Assembly (NCBI GenBank): GCA_027489335.1
Contig: JAIXZX010000006.1
Span: 1-64,000, forward strand
Direction of reading: 5' to 3'
DNA length: 64,000 bases
From: Caulobacteraceae bacterium
GTDB taxonomy: Bacteria; Pseudomonadota; Alphaproteobacteria; Caulobacterales; Caulobacteraceae
Shown here piece after piece: positions 10,817 to 23,289 of this stretch; position 1 is the first letter of the stretch; the number at the start of each line of letters is the position of its first letter. The notes beneath the pieces were generated by a model. That model made no database searches. It worked only from the letters and a program-made list of their open reading frames with translations, and was not told the DNA's origin. Both the position numbers and the translations under genes were made by a program.

Positions 10817-11979
10817 GCCAGCCCTAACACCTCGCCCAGGGCTGCAACGACCCGGTCCACATCGGCCATCGCCATCCCCGGATAGAGCGGCAGGCTGAGG
10901 GTGCGATCGTACCAGGCCTGGGCGCCGGGCAGATCCTGCTGGCCATAGCGGGCGCGGTAGTAGGGCTGGGTGTGGACAGGGATATAGTGGACCTGGCTGC
11001 CGATCCCCCGGTCCTTCAGCGCCTCCATCACCTCCCGACGGCTACGGCCCACAGCGGCGAAGTCGATCAGCACGGACATCAGGTGGGGCGTGGCGACACT
11101 GCCCTCTGGCGAGGCGGCGGGCCGCACGGCCGGGGCGAGGGCCCTCAGGGCCTCAAGATAGCGCGCCGCCAGGGCCTGACGGGCGGCGGAGAACCTGGGC
11201 AGCTTGGCGAGCTGGGAGTGACCCAGCGCGCAGAGGATGTCGGGCAGCCGGTAGTTGAAGCCCGGCTCGGCCATCTCATACCACCAGGGATCGGCGCCGG
11301 GCGGGCGAACCATGCCGTGGCTGCGCAGCCGGCGCAGCCGCTCGGCGAGTCCTGCATCAGGGGTGGTGATCATGCCGCCTTCGCCGGTGGCGATCGTCTT
11401 GACCGGATGGAAGGAGAAGGTCGAGGCCGAGGACCAGCGCCCTGAACCGACGGGGACCTCGGCATTGCCCTGCAGCAGCCGCGAGCCGAGGGCGTGACAG
11501 GCGTCTTCGACCACTACCGCGCCGGCGGCCTCAGCCAGGGCGGCGATGGCCGGCAGGTCGAGCACCTCGCCCCTCAGATGGACGGGCAGAACCGCAGTCA
11601 CCTGTCGAGGAGCCGCTTGCTCCAGGGCTCGCGACAGGTCCTGCGGGCGCATCAGGCCGCTGTCGGGATCGACATCGGCGAAGATCACCTCGGCGCCCAC
11701 ATAGCGGACGCAGTTGGCGGTCGCCAGGAAGGTGGTGGAGGGCACGACGCAGACATCGCCCTCGCGCACCCCCAGCGCCAGCATGGTCAGGTGCAGGGCC
11801 GCGGTGCCATTGGCGCAGGCCACAGCGTGTTCGGCCCCCACGGCCTCGGCGAAGGCGGCCTCGAAGGCCTCCACCCGCGGGCCGGTGGTCAGCAGGTCGT
11901 CGCGCAGGGCGGCGGCCACCGCGGCGATATCGTCATCCTCAATGGTCTGGCGGCCATAGGGCAAAAAGGAATCGACCAT
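10813..11979 (-). CDS. pseC: UDP-4-amino-4,6-dideoxy-N-acetyl-beta-L-altrosamine transaminase
   Basis: PLP-dependent sugar aminotransferase (DegT/DnrJ/EryC1 family), 388 residues, second step of pseudaminic acid synthesis. Motifs: LTTGPRVEAFEAAFAEAVGA near the N-terminus, CANGTAALHL for cofactor binding, and the lysine in FSFHPVKTIATGEGGMI that forms the internal aldimine. GFNYRLPDILCALG is typical of PseC/FlmB proteins. It follows pseB by six bases, so the two form an operon. In Caulobacter relatives the same pair (flmA-flmB) is needed for flagellin modification; the later pse genes are not in this window. Confidence 0.92.
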   Translation of the reverse strand: MVDSFLPYGRQTIEDDDIAAVAAALRDDLLTTGPRVEAFEAAFAEAVGAEHAVACANGTAALHLTMLALGVREGDVCVVPSTTFLATANCVRYVGAEVIFADVDPDSGLMRPQDLSRALEQAAPRQVTAVLPVHLRGEVLDLPAIAALAEAAGAVVVEDACHALGSRLLQGNAEVPVGSGRWSSASTFSFHPVKTIATGEGGMITTPDAGLAERLRRLRSHGMVRPPGADPWWYEMAEPGFNYRLPDILCALGHSQLAKLPRFSAARQALAARYLEALRALAPAVRPAASPEGSVATPHLMSVLIDFAAVGRSRREVMEALKDRGIGSQVHYIPVHTQPYYRARYGQQDLPGAQAWYDRTLSLPLYPGMAMADVDRVVAALGEVLGLA

Positions 11980-11985
11980 GGGACC

Positions 11986-13107
<1,122 letters not shown>

Positions 13108-13136
13108 CTAACCATGAATGCGGCACACCGACGCGT

Positions 13137-13565
13137 ATGGAACAGATCCATCGCCTGCGCCTCGCCCTGCCTCTCCTGTTCAGCGGCCTTGTGGCCCTGA
13201 GCGCCAGCCCGGCCGCCGCGGCCGGGCCGCCCAAGGGTGGCGACAAGAAGAAGGGCGGCGGCCTGACCTTCATCCAGCTGCAGACCCTGACGGCGACAGT
13301 GGCCGGGGAACGGGGCGGCCGGGCGGTCATGACCCTGGAGGCCGGGCTCGATATTCCCGACGAGAAGCTCAGGGAGGCCGCCGAGCTGTCGACGCCGCGC
13401 CTGCGGGCGGCCTTCTCCCAGAGCCTCCGGGTCTATGCCGCGGGGCTCGGGCCTGCGGCCCTCCCCAATGCAGATTATCTCGCCCGCCAGCTTCAGCGGG
13501 ACGCCGACCGAGTCCTGGGAAAAGGCGGCGCCACCCTGCTGCTGGGCACCATCCTGGTGAACTGA
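13137..13565 (+). CDS. Secreted or periplasmic protein, FliL-like C-terminus (weak)
   Basis: 142 residues with a clear Sec signal peptide: basic start, hydrophobic LALPLLFSGLVALSA, and a probable cut after the AAAA near residue 27. A Lys/Gly linker (GDKKKGGG) follows. The last 90 residues form a compact alpha/beta domain ending VLGKGGATLLLGTILVN, whose layout resembles the C-terminal end of FliL (a helix leading into LGKG-x-V and a beta strand). This is pattern resemblance only. It is divergent from pseB, so a flagellar role would fit. No strong ribosome-binding site precedes the ATG at 13137. Confidence 0.75.
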   Translation: MEQIHRLRLALPLLFSGLVALSASPAAAAGPPKGGDKKKGGGLTFIQLQTLTATVAGERGGRAVMTLEAGLDIPDEKLREAAELSTPRLRAAFSQSLRVYAAGLGPAALPNADYLARQLQRDADRVLGKGGATLLLGTILVN

Positions 13566-13588
13566 GGGCCCGCCGCAGGGCGGGCCCT
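13565..13588. terminator. Bidirectional hairpin between convergent genes
   Basis: AGGGCCCGCC (13565-13574) pairs perfectly with GGCGGGCCCT (13579-13588) across a four-base loop. It sits exactly between the stop of the secreted protein and the stop of the SDR gene. No T-run follows, which is common in GC-rich genomes. Could end transcription from both sides. Confidence 0.65.
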
Positions 13589-13594
13589 GCGGCC

Positions 13595-14371
13595 TCACAT
13601 GGCCGAAATGCCGCCATCCAGCTTCAGCTCGGCCCCGGTCATGAACCGGCTCTCGTCAGAGGCCAGATAGAGGGCGGCGTTGGCGATGTCCGACGGCGCG
13701 CCGATGCGGCCCAGGGGCACCTGGCGGGCGAGCTTGCTCTCCGCCTCTTCCTTGCCGAACCGCTGGCGCAGGGGATCGAGGATCGGGGTGTCCACGAAGG
13801 TCGGGTGGATGGAGTTGGAGCGGATATCCAGCCCCTGCTTGGCGCAATGCAGGGCGATACCCTTCGAAAGCAGCCAGACCGCGGCCTTCGAGGCGTTGTA
13901 GACCGGGCTGTTGTGGGCGGCGATCAGGCCGGCGATGGAGCTGATATTGATGATCGAGCCCGGCTGGCACCGGCGCATGTACTTCAGGGCGTGCTTGGTC
14001 CCCAGGAAGACGGAGTCCACATTGACGCCCATCACGAACTTCCAGTCCTCGTAGGACAGCTGCTCGATGTCGCCGCCCCGGCTGACGCCGGCGTTGTTGA
14101 TCAGCACCGACAGCCCGCCCATGGCGGCATCGGCCTCCTCCAGGGCGTAGATCCATTGATCCTCACGGGTGACGTCGAGCGGCAGGGCGAAGGCGACCTC
14201 CTCGCCCACCGCCGCATTGATCTCGGCGGCCTGCGCCTTGGCGCCCTCGTGATTGATGTCGGCGAGGGTGACCTTGGCCCCCTCGGCGGCCAGCGCCGCG
14301 GCCATGGCCGCGCCGAGACCCTGGGCGCCCCCGGTGATGAAGGCCTTCTTTCCTGCGACCCGTCCGCTCAT
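13595..14371 (-). CDS. SDR family oxidoreductase
   Basis: Classical short-chain dehydrogenase, 258 residues. Cofactor motif TGGAQGLGAAMA near residue 14 with DI after strand 2 (LADINHEG), which favours NAD(H). NNAGVSRGG is the NNAG motif; catalytic residues are Ser in INISSIAG and the YNASK Tyr-Lys pair. C-terminal ASDESRFMTGAELKLDGG is typical. Substrate unknown. It is the last gene in a minus-strand series after HAD and phhB, separated from phhB by 48 bases. Confidence 0.9.
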   Translation of the reverse strand: MSGRVAGKKAFITGGAQGLGAAMAAALAAEGAKVTLADINHEGAKAQAAEINAAVGEEVAFALPLDVTREDQWIYALEEADAAMGGLSVLINNAGVSRGGDIEQLSYEDWKFVMGVNVDSVFLGTKHALKYMRRCQPGSIINISSIAGLIAAHNSPVYNASKAAVWLLSKGIALHCAKQGLDIRSNSIHPTFVDTPILDPLRQRFGKEEAESKLARQVPLGRIGAPSDIANAALYLASDESRFMTGAELKLDGGISAM

Positions 14372-14419
14372 CTGGTCCCTCCCTGGGATCTGTCATTCTG
14401 TGGTGTTGAGGCGTTGGCC

Positions 14420-14713
14420 TCAGGCGCTGGCGACCTGGTCCATGAACCGCGCCAGTTTGACGTCCAGCTCGGTGACCCCGCCGGCGTCATGGGTGGTCAG
14501 GGTCACGTCCACCCGGTTGTAGACATTGAACCATTCGGGGTGGTGGTCGAGGGTCTCCGCCATCAGGGCCACCCGGGCCATGAAGCCGAAGGCTGCGTTG
14601 AAATTCTCGAAGCGAAAGGTCTTCACCAGGGCTTCGCGCTCGCCTGGACCTGCGCTCCAGCCGGGCAGCTCCGCCAGGGCGGTCTCGGCGCCGATACGGG
14701 CGGGCCGGCTCAT
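14420..14713 (-). CDS. phhB: Pterin-4-alpha-carbinolamine dehydratase
   Basis: Recycles 4a-hydroxytetrahydropterin, normally for phenylalanine hydroxylase. 97 residues, family length. The active-site motif [20 protein letters not shown] carries the conserved histidines, preceded by [17 protein letters not shown]. Start ATG overlaps the HAD gene stop (ATGA), so they are co-translated. No phenylalanine hydroxylase gene is in the window. Confidence 0.94.
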   Translation of the reverse strand: MSRPARIGAETALAELPGWSAGPGEREALVKTFRFENFNAAFGFMARVALMAETLDHHPEWFNVYNRVDVTLTTHDAGGVTELDVKLARFMDQVASA

Positions 14714-15372
14714 CGGGCGACCTCGGCCACGGGGAAGCTCAGGCCGGTGGCGGCCGACAGCTCCGCCAGGGTCTGATCCACGTCGACCACCTTGATGGCC
14801 TTCATGCCCAGCTGGGCGGCCGGCTTGCAGTTGACCCCCAGGTCATCGAGATAGACGCATGCCTCAGGCGCCACCGAGAGGGCCTCGTACATCATCTGAT
14901 AGATGCGCGGATCAGGCTTGCGGACGCCGGCCTTCGAGCTTTCGATCACGTGGTCGAAGAGGGGCATGATCTCACCCATCGCTCCGCGGGGCTTCTGGAC
15001 GCCATCGGCGCCGGGGCTGTGGTGGCTGACCATGTTGTTGGTGATGCAGCCGACCTTGAACTGGGCCTTGCAGAGCTTCAGGGCCTCCACCATGCGCGGC
15101 CGCACCACCCCGGAGATCAGCGGCAGGACGTCAGCCCCTCGGATCGGAAAGCCAAGCGCGGTGGATTCCTCCAGGAACAGGGCGTCGAAACCGGCCGTAT
15201 CGATCTCGTTGCGCTCAAACAGGGCCCAGGCGTTGGTGTCAGGATTGGTCGCATTGACCCGGCGGATGTGATCCTTGGGCGCGCCAATAGCCGCCTCATG
15301 CCGGGCGAAGGCCTCGAAGGGGGAGGAGGTGAAGACGCCGCCGAAGTCCCAGATCACCGCTTCGATCGCCAT
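14710..15372 (-). CDS. HAD family hydrolase (haloacid dehalogenase-like)
   Basis: About 220 residues. The nucleophile motif is [15 protein letters not shown], near residue 9; motif II threonine region is [10 protein letters not shown]; motif III lysine precedes [13 protein letters not shown]; motif IV is VYLDDLGVN. This layout resembles phosphatase/epoxide-hydrolase-linked HADs. The ATG at 15372 is preferred because GAAGGA lies eight bases upstream; the ATG at 15381 would have no spacing from it. First gene of the HAD-phhB pair. Confidence 0.88.
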   Translation of the reverse strand: MAIEAVIWDFGGVFTSSPFEAFARHEAAIGAPKDHIRRVNATNPDTNAWALFERNEIDTAGFDALFLEESTALGFPIRGADVLPLISGVVRPRMVEALKLCKAQFKVGCITNNMVSHHSPGADGVQKPRGAMGEIMPLFDHVIESSKAGVRKPDPRIYQMMYEALSVAPEACVYLDDLGVNCKPAAQLGMKAIKVVDVDQTLAELSAATGLSFPVAEVAR

Positions 15373-15445
15373 CACACCCATCCTTCAAACGCCTGTTTTA
15401 CGCCGCGAAGCTAGAGACGCCGCGGCTGACGTGCAAGCTAGGGTC

Positions 15446-15817
15446 ATGGTGTTTCGCGCGCAGCTTTCCCCCCTGGCCCGTCGCTATGGCGCGGCGGCCT
15501 TCGCCCTTTGCCTCCTGGCCATCCTGTTCCTGTCCCTGGCGCCGGCCGACGCCACCCCGGCGCCGGACCTCGGCGGCGACAAGGTGCGCCACGCCATGGC
15601 CTATTTCGTCCTGACGGGCCTGGGCCTGCTGGCCTTCGGCCCACGCGCGGTCCTGCTGGGCGGAATTCTTCTGTTGGGCGCCGGGGTGGAGATCGCCCAG
15701 GCGCTGATGGGGCTGGGGCGGCAGGGCGACCTGGCCGACCTTGCGGCGAACCTGAGCGGCGAGGCGGCCGCCCTCCTGGTCTGGCTGGCCTGGAGGCGGT
15801 GGAGACGGGAAGGTTGA
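15446..15817 (+). CDS. VanZ-like family membrane protein
   Basis: 123 residues with about four membrane segments, e.g. AAAFALCLLAILFLSLA and AVLLGGILLLGAGVEIAQAL. The family fingerprints are DKVRHAMAYFVLTGLGLLAF and the GR-x-GD-x-AD-x-AAN pattern in GLGRQGDLADLAANLSGEA. Function in the family is unclear outside teicoplanin resistance. Start ATG 15446, preceded by AGGG. The stop overlaps the TTG start of the DUF3445 gene (TTGA). Confidence 0.85.
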   Translation: MVFRAQLSPLARRYGAAAFALCLLAILFLSLAPADATPAPDLGGDKVRHAMAYFVLTGLGLLAFGPRAVLLGGILLLGAGVEIAQALMGLGRQGDLADLAANLSGEAAALLVWLAWRRWRREG

Positions 15818-16650
15818 GACTGCCCCACAGCCCCTGGGTCGAGGCCGGCGGCGACTTCGCCATCGGTCTGCGGCCGATTCCGCAGGCCGCCTGGCTCGAG
15901 GGCGGCGAGGCTGACCCCTCGGCCCGCAAGGACCCGCTGCTGGCGGCCCACCCCGCCATCGTCTGGGGGGAGACTCCTGGGTCCCGCGACGCCCAGTCAG
16001 AAGCCCTGGCGATGGTTGACGCCGTGCGAGAGGCTCAGCCCGGCGAGGCGCGCCTGCCGCCCCTGCTGGCGGCCGCCCGGAGGGTGTCCGACGACCTGTG
16101 TCTGATGGAGCGGCGGGACGGGGTCTGGCGACTGACCGCCCTCAGTCTCTGCGCCCCCAGCTTCTTCACCGCGCAGGAGGCTCTGGGCAAGAGCCTGGCT
16201 GAGCTTCACGCCCCGGTGGACGGGTTTGAGCCTCGGTTCGGCGGCCGACTGGAGCGCATCTTCTCGGGCCTGCGCCCCGGCCTGATCCTGGAGCGGCGCA
16301 ACTGGACGGTGGTCAATTCGGACGCCCTGTTCACGCCAAGCTCAGCCCCAATCCGCGCGCAGATCCCGCAGATTTCGCCTGATGAGGCCGGCCAGATCCT
16401 GCACTTGCGGGTGGAGCGCCAGACCCTGCGCCGACTGCCGGATACCGGCGGCGCCCTGTTCACCATCCGCATCTGGCGCGCGCCTCTGGAGACCCTGGAC
16501 GATGACCCCGCGAGGCTGGCGGCTTTCGCCAAAGCTTGGCGCCGCGCTACGGCAGAGTTTCGCAAATACAAGGGGTTCGCCTCCTACGACACGCTAGTGG
16601 AGGGCTTTCTTCGCGTCAGGGGAGAATCCTACAGCGTTAACGACGAGTAA
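15814..16650 (+). CDS. DUF3445, heme-dependent oxidative N-demethylase family
   Basis: 278 residues in the family of the alpha-subunit-like heme-dependent N-demethylases (DUF3445). Family-like features: SDDLCLMERRDGVWRLTA, the segment LHAPVDGFE, LERRNWTVVNSDALFTP and the ending with FRKYKGFASYDTLVEGF. A cytoplasmic oxidase acting on small methylamines is the family expectation; the actual substrate is unknown. Start is a TTG at 15814, overlapping the VanZ stop, with GGAG nine bases upstream; an in-frame GTG at 15799 is an alternative. Confidence 0.83.
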   Translation: MRLPHSPWVEAGGDFAIGLRPIPQAAWLEGGEADPSARKDPLLAAHPAIVWGETPGSRDAQSEALAMVDAVREAQPGEARLPPLLAAARRVSDDLCLMERRDGVWRLTALSLCAPSFFTAQEALGKSLAELHAPVDGFEPRFGGRLERIFSGLRPGLILERRNWTVVNSDALFTPSSAPIRAQIPQISPDEAGQILHLRVERQTLRRLPDTGGALFTIRIWRAPLETLDDDPARLAAFAKAWRRATAEFRKYKGFASYDTLVEGFLRVRGESYSVNDE

Positions 16651-16682
16651 ACGCGCAGCGTGCGGGCGAGGGAGTTTTCGCC

Positions 16683-17408
16683 ATGCGTACCAGTACCGTC
16701 TCGTCGATCATCGCCGCCCTGGGCCTGGCCCTGGTCCTGAGCGGCTGCGACGAGCGTCCGCCCAAGCCGCCCTTCGCCGAGAAGGCCGCGCCGACCGACG
16801 CCGCGCCGACCGGTCAGGCGAGCCTTCCCGAGACCCTGCCCCCGTCGGCGCAGGCCGACTGCTGCGCCTGCCCGCCGGCCAAGGCCGCCTGCCCAGAGGC
16901 CAAGCCCGTCAAGAGCGCCCAGGCGCCGGCCAGGCCCGCGGCGAGTCAGCGCCCCGCCCCGGTCCGCCAGGCCCGCGCCCCGGCGCCGCGCCATCCCGCG
17001 CCCCGTCATCCCGCCCCAGCCCCCCGCGACTACGCCTATCAGGCGCCGCCCCCGGGCCATGGGCAGGACTATCGCCGCTATCAGGGTCCCGACATCGCCA
17101 CCCGCGGTGGTTATCAGTCGCGGGCGGAGTCCTATCAGGGCCAGCATCAGCAACAGTATCGGGGCGATGCCTATCGCGAGGAGCGCTACGCCTATGCGCC
17201 TCCGCCTCCGCCGCCGCGAGCGCGCGGCTATGCCGAGCAGCATCAGTCCTACAGCGAGCACCGCAGCTATTCGCAGCAGTCCAGCGGCTACGGCCATGCC
17301 GTGGCCGCCGGCCCCTGCTGCGCCGGCCCGCCGGTCCAGGCCGCCGGCCGGGACTCCGGCGGCTATCTGACCTGGCCGGGCAAGCGTCCGCCCGCGCCCT
17401 ACTACTGA
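16683..17408 (+). CDS. Putative lipoprotein, Pro/Ala/Tyr-rich with paired cysteines
   Basis: 241 residues. Signal peptide with lipobox LVLSGC (Cys near residue 22), so a lipid-anchored envelope protein. The mature part is low-complexity: an Ala/Pro stretch with HPAPRHPAPAP repeats, then a Tyr/Gln/Ser-rich stretch (YQSRAESYQGQHQQQYRG), a PPPPPP block and a C-terminal tail. Paired cysteines occur twice: DCCACPP after the lipobox and GPCCAGPP near the end. GGGAG precedes the ATG. I do not recognise a family; a cell-wall or surface structural role is only a guess. Confidence 0.82.
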   Translation: MRTSTVSSIIAALGLALVLSGCDERPPKPPFAEKAAPTDAAPTGQASLPETLPPSAQADCCACPPAKAACPEAKPVKSAQAPARPAASQRPAPVRQARAPAPRHPAPRHPAPAPRDYAYQAPPPGHGQDYRRYQGPDIATRGGYQSRAESYQGQHQQQYRGDAYREERYAYAPPPPPPRARGYAEQHQSYSEHRSYSQQSSGYGHAVAAGPCCAGPPVQAAGRDSGGYLTWPGKRPPAPYY

Positions 17409-17422
17409 GCCGAACCGGCTCA
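17406..17422 (+). terminator. Short hairpin after lipoprotein gene
   Basis: TGAGCCG (17406-17412) pairs with CGGCTCA (17416-17422) around a three-base loop. It includes the lipoprotein stop codon. Lack of a T-run and the next open frame 30 bases on suggest an mRNA-stabilising or partial-termination role. Confidence 0.45.
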
Positions 17423-17452
17423 CATCGAACTGTCACTCCCGGGGGGGAAACT

Positions 17453-17563
17453 ATGAGAATGCGTTCGCCGAGCGGTCCTTGGTTTAAGTGGTATGAGGTC
17501 GTGGCCCTCGTCGCCTTTGGCAGCGTGGCCCTGACGCTCGCCAAGCTCGGCGTGGTGTTCTGA
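17453..17563 (+). CDS. Small single-span membrane protein (36 residues)
   Basis: Reads MRMRSPSGPWFKWYEVVALV then AFGSVALTLAKLGVVF and stops. Basic N-terminus, aromatic WFKWYE patch and one hydrophobic helix of about 18 residues, the usual look of a small inner-membrane protein. A G-rich ribosome-binding run ends five bases before the ATG. It is 44 bases downstream of the lipoprotein gene and may be co-transcribed. No family recognised; homologue search would decide if it is real. Confidence 0.55.
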   Translation: MRMRSPSGPWFKWYEVVALVAFGSVALTLAKLGVVF

Positions 17564-17582
17564 AGGTCAGAGCCTTAGGGCC

Positions 17583-19010
17583 TCAGTTCCAGAGGGCCGG
17601 CCGGCGGTCCTTCCAGGGCTGTTCCTTCTCCAGCTGGCCGGCCAGGCGATAGAGGGTAGCCTCGTCGGCGAAGCGGCCGGTGAACATCATGCCCACGGGC
17701 AGGCCGTCTTCGGACTCCCACAGGGGCACGGACATGGACGGCTGACCGGTGAAGTTGGCCGGCGGAGTCGTAGCGTAGGTGGCCGCCTGGCGCTTATCGA
17801 ACTCGCGGGTGTCGGCCATGTTGGGGTCGAGCCAGTCGATCCGCGGCGCCGGCGTGCTCATCACCGGCGTCAGATAGACGTCGAAATCCTCGAAGGCCGA
17901 CAGGATCTGCCGGTTCATCAGGCGCAGCTGCTGGAAGCCCCAGAAGGCCTGCTGGCCGTTCAGCCGCTTGCCAGCCTCATACCCGCGACGGGCCAAAGGG
18001 CCCAGTTCGTCCTCGCCGGGCTCGCGGCCGAGCTTTTCCACCCAGCGGGCCACATTGGCCGAGAAGTTCGAGGCGCTGGCCAGGCTCTGGGCGCGATAGA
18101 GCTGGCGATAGTCGACGCCCAGGCCCTTCTCGAACACCTCGTGGCCAAGGCTCTTCAACAGTTCCACCGTGCGCAGCAGGTGGGTGAGCATCTCATCGGG
18201 GATCGGCCGGCCACTGGGGGTTTCCGCCGACCAGGCGATGCGCAGGCGTCCCGGGCTTCTGGCCACCTCGTCCAGATAGGGGCCATCCTTGGCCGGGGCC
18301 TGGAAGGGATCGCCGGCCTGAGGATAGCCGGTGGCGTCGAGCATGGCGGCGGAGTCGCGGACGGTGCGGCTGACCACGTGGTGGACGGAGAAGCCCAGGG
18401 CGCCGTCGACCACTTCGCAGATGGGGGTCCGGTCGCGGGTGATCTTCATGCCAAACAGGCCGCAGCAGGCCGCCGGAATGCGGATGGAGCCCAGGCCGTC
18501 GCTGGCGTGGGCCAGGGGCACCATGCCGGCCGCCGTGGCCGAGGCCGCCCCGCCCGAAGATCCGCCGGAGATGTGGTCAGGGTTCCAGGGATTGCGGCAG
18601 GCGCCCAGCTGGTCGGAATTGGTCACGCCGGGAATGCCGAACTCCGGCGTGTTAGACTTGCCCAGCAGGACGACGCCCGCGGCGCGATAGCGGGCCACCA
18701 GTTCGCTGTCGGCGTCATCGGCGGCCACCTGGGCGAACCGGCTGCCGGAGGTCCGCGGCCAGCCCTTCACCTGGGCGCCCAGGTCCTTGATCAGGAAGGG
18801 GACGCCCTTGAAAGGGCCATCGGGCAGCTTGCCTTTGGCCGTGGCGCGGGCCTCGTCATAGGCCTTGTGGACGACGGCGTTGAGGACGCCGTTGTGCCGC
18901 TCGACCCGCGCGATGGCGGCCTCGACCAGTTCGGCGGGGCTGACCTCGCCCTTGGCCACCAGGGCGGCGAGCCCCAGGCCGTCGTGTTCGGCATATTCGT
19001 CGAAGGCCAT
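17583..19010 (-). CDS. Amidase (amidase-signature family)
   Basis: 475-residue hydrolase with the Ser-cisSer-Lys triad: Lys in FLIKDLG near residue 73, cis-Ser in GGSSGGAASATAAG, and nucleophile Ser in ASDGLGSIRIPAACCGLFG. The full C-terminal part is present, ending QLEKEQPWKDRRPALWN, resembling 6-aminohexanoate-cyclic-dimer hydrolase-like amidases rather than GatA. No gatB/gatC neighbours, so a role in amide catabolism is more likely than tRNA amidation. ATG 19010. Confidence 0.92.
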   Translation of the reverse strand: MAFDEYAEHDGLGLAALVAKGEVSPAELVEAAIARVERHNGVLNAVVHKAYDEARATAKGKLPDGPFKGVPFLIKDLGAQVKGWPRTSGSRFAQVAADDADSELVARYRAAGVVLLGKSNTPEFGIPGVTNSDQLGACRNPWNPDHISGGSSGGAASATAAGMVPLAHASDGLGSIRIPAACCGLFGMKITRDRTPICEVVDGALGFSVHHVVSRTVRDSAAMLDATGYPQAGDPFQAPAKDGPYLDEVARSPGRLRIAWSAETPSGRPIPDEMLTHLLRTVELLKSLGHEVFEKGLGVDYRQLYRAQSLASASNFSANVARWVEKLGREPGEDELGPLARRGYEAGKRLNGQQAFWGFQQLRLMNRQILSAFEDFDVYLTPVMSTPAPRIDWLDPNMADTREFDKRQAATYATTPPANFTGQPSMSVPLWESEDGLPVGMMFTGRFADEATLYRLAGQLEKEQPWKDRRPALWN

Positions 19011-19096
19011 GGCCCAACTCCCTGCCGGTTTCCGGCTCTCGTTTCCTCTGAGCCGAAGAGTTGAGGAGTTGGGGCGGCCTGTCCAGGCCTGTGGGG

Positions 19097-22688
<3,592 letters not shown>

Positions 22689-22751
22689 GGAGGGCTCATA
22701 GCCGGTTTGGCGGCCAGACGCGAAATCTCGGGCGTCCAGAGACATAATGAC

Positions 22752-22804
22752 ATAAGGATATCTTTATACGTTCCTTGACGGGGGTTTGCAGATGGGCCTA
22801 GATG
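22752..22804 (+). promoter_or_regulatory. metE promoter with 16-bp palindromic operator
   Basis: ATAAGGATATCTTTAT at 22752-22767 is the same palindrome as at ahcY. A possible -35 TTGACG (22775-22780) and -10 TAGATG (22799-22804) are 18 bases apart, putting the transcript start near 22811, immediately before the riboswitch. The operator centre is at about -51, matching the ahcY layout. Confidence 0.7.
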
Positions 22805-22810
22805 TCAGGG

Positions 22811-23000
22811 TCGCGGTTCTGCGGGCTTTCGGGCCCGGAGCTAAGAGGGAATCCGGTGAGGGCCTAGCCATGCGCCCGACTCCGGAGCTGTCCCCGCAAC
22901 TGTAAGCGGCGAGCGGCTGTCGATCGTGTCACTGACGGAAACCCCGTCGGGAAGGCCAGGCAGCCGCTTCGACCCGCGAGCCAGGAGACCTGCCGCGTCA
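22811..23000 (+). ncRNA. Cobalamin riboswitch
   Basis: The conserved core is plain: GAGGGAATCCGGTGAGG, then GGAGCTGTCCCCGCAACTGT, then GGGAAGGCCAGGCAGCC, and the B12 box AGCCAGGAGACCTGCC at 22979-22994. This order matches the adenosylcobalamin/cobalamin riboswitch family. It lies in the leader of metE, the B12-independent methionine synthase, a known target: with cobalamin present, metE is expected to be switched off. The expression platform is probably in the 290 bases downstream. Ends are approximate. Confidence 0.95.
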
Positions 23001-23136
23001 GATAACGTCCTCGGGCGGGGGGTCCCGGCGGGTCGCATCGTGCGCACGCCCGGACTCCCGTCTCGCGGCGACCCTGCGCCCGTAAGCGCCTGCCGCAAAG
23101 CCTCCGTCCTGTCCCTGACCTGAACGGGAGGCCGCC

Positions 23137-23208
23137 ATGGCGCCTTCGCCAGAGCCGAAGCTGATCCCGCCCCCGCATCGAATGCGATGGGGCCGTCGGC
23201 GCCCTTAA
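23137..23208 (+). CDS. Possible leader peptide in metE 5' region (23 residues)
   Basis: Short open frame: MAPSPEPKLIPPPHRMRWGR plus three more residues, TAA at 23206. GGGAGG lies six bases before the ATG, a better ribosome-binding site than many genes here. It contains a PPP run, known to slow ribosomes without EF-P, and a second Met codon. It ends 81 bases before the metE start. It may be chance; listed because position and ribosome-binding site are good. Confidence 0.35.
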   Translation: MAPSPEPKLIPPPHRMRWGRRRP

Positions 23209-23289
23209 GCCGCCGGCCCGTCCCACAGCCACTGCAACATCAAAACCTCACATCCCGCCTGCGCGCCCTGCGCCGGCGAAGGAGATCCC

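Larger units (their letters stand above)
22689..23289 (+). other. Long metE leader and recF/metE divergent region
   Basis: 601 bases without a conventional gene. It contains, in order: the recF upstream region, the palindromic operator and promoter of metE, a cobalamin riboswitch, a GC-rich stretch with possible stem-loops, a 23-codon open frame with a good ribosome-binding site, and the metE ribosome-binding site GAAGGAG. Confidence 0.8.

Noticed and set aside
16637..16651. CtrA-like TTAA-N7-TAAA site
   Set aside because: One mismatch to the CtrA consensus and it lies at the end of the DUF3445 coding sequence; not strong enough to list.
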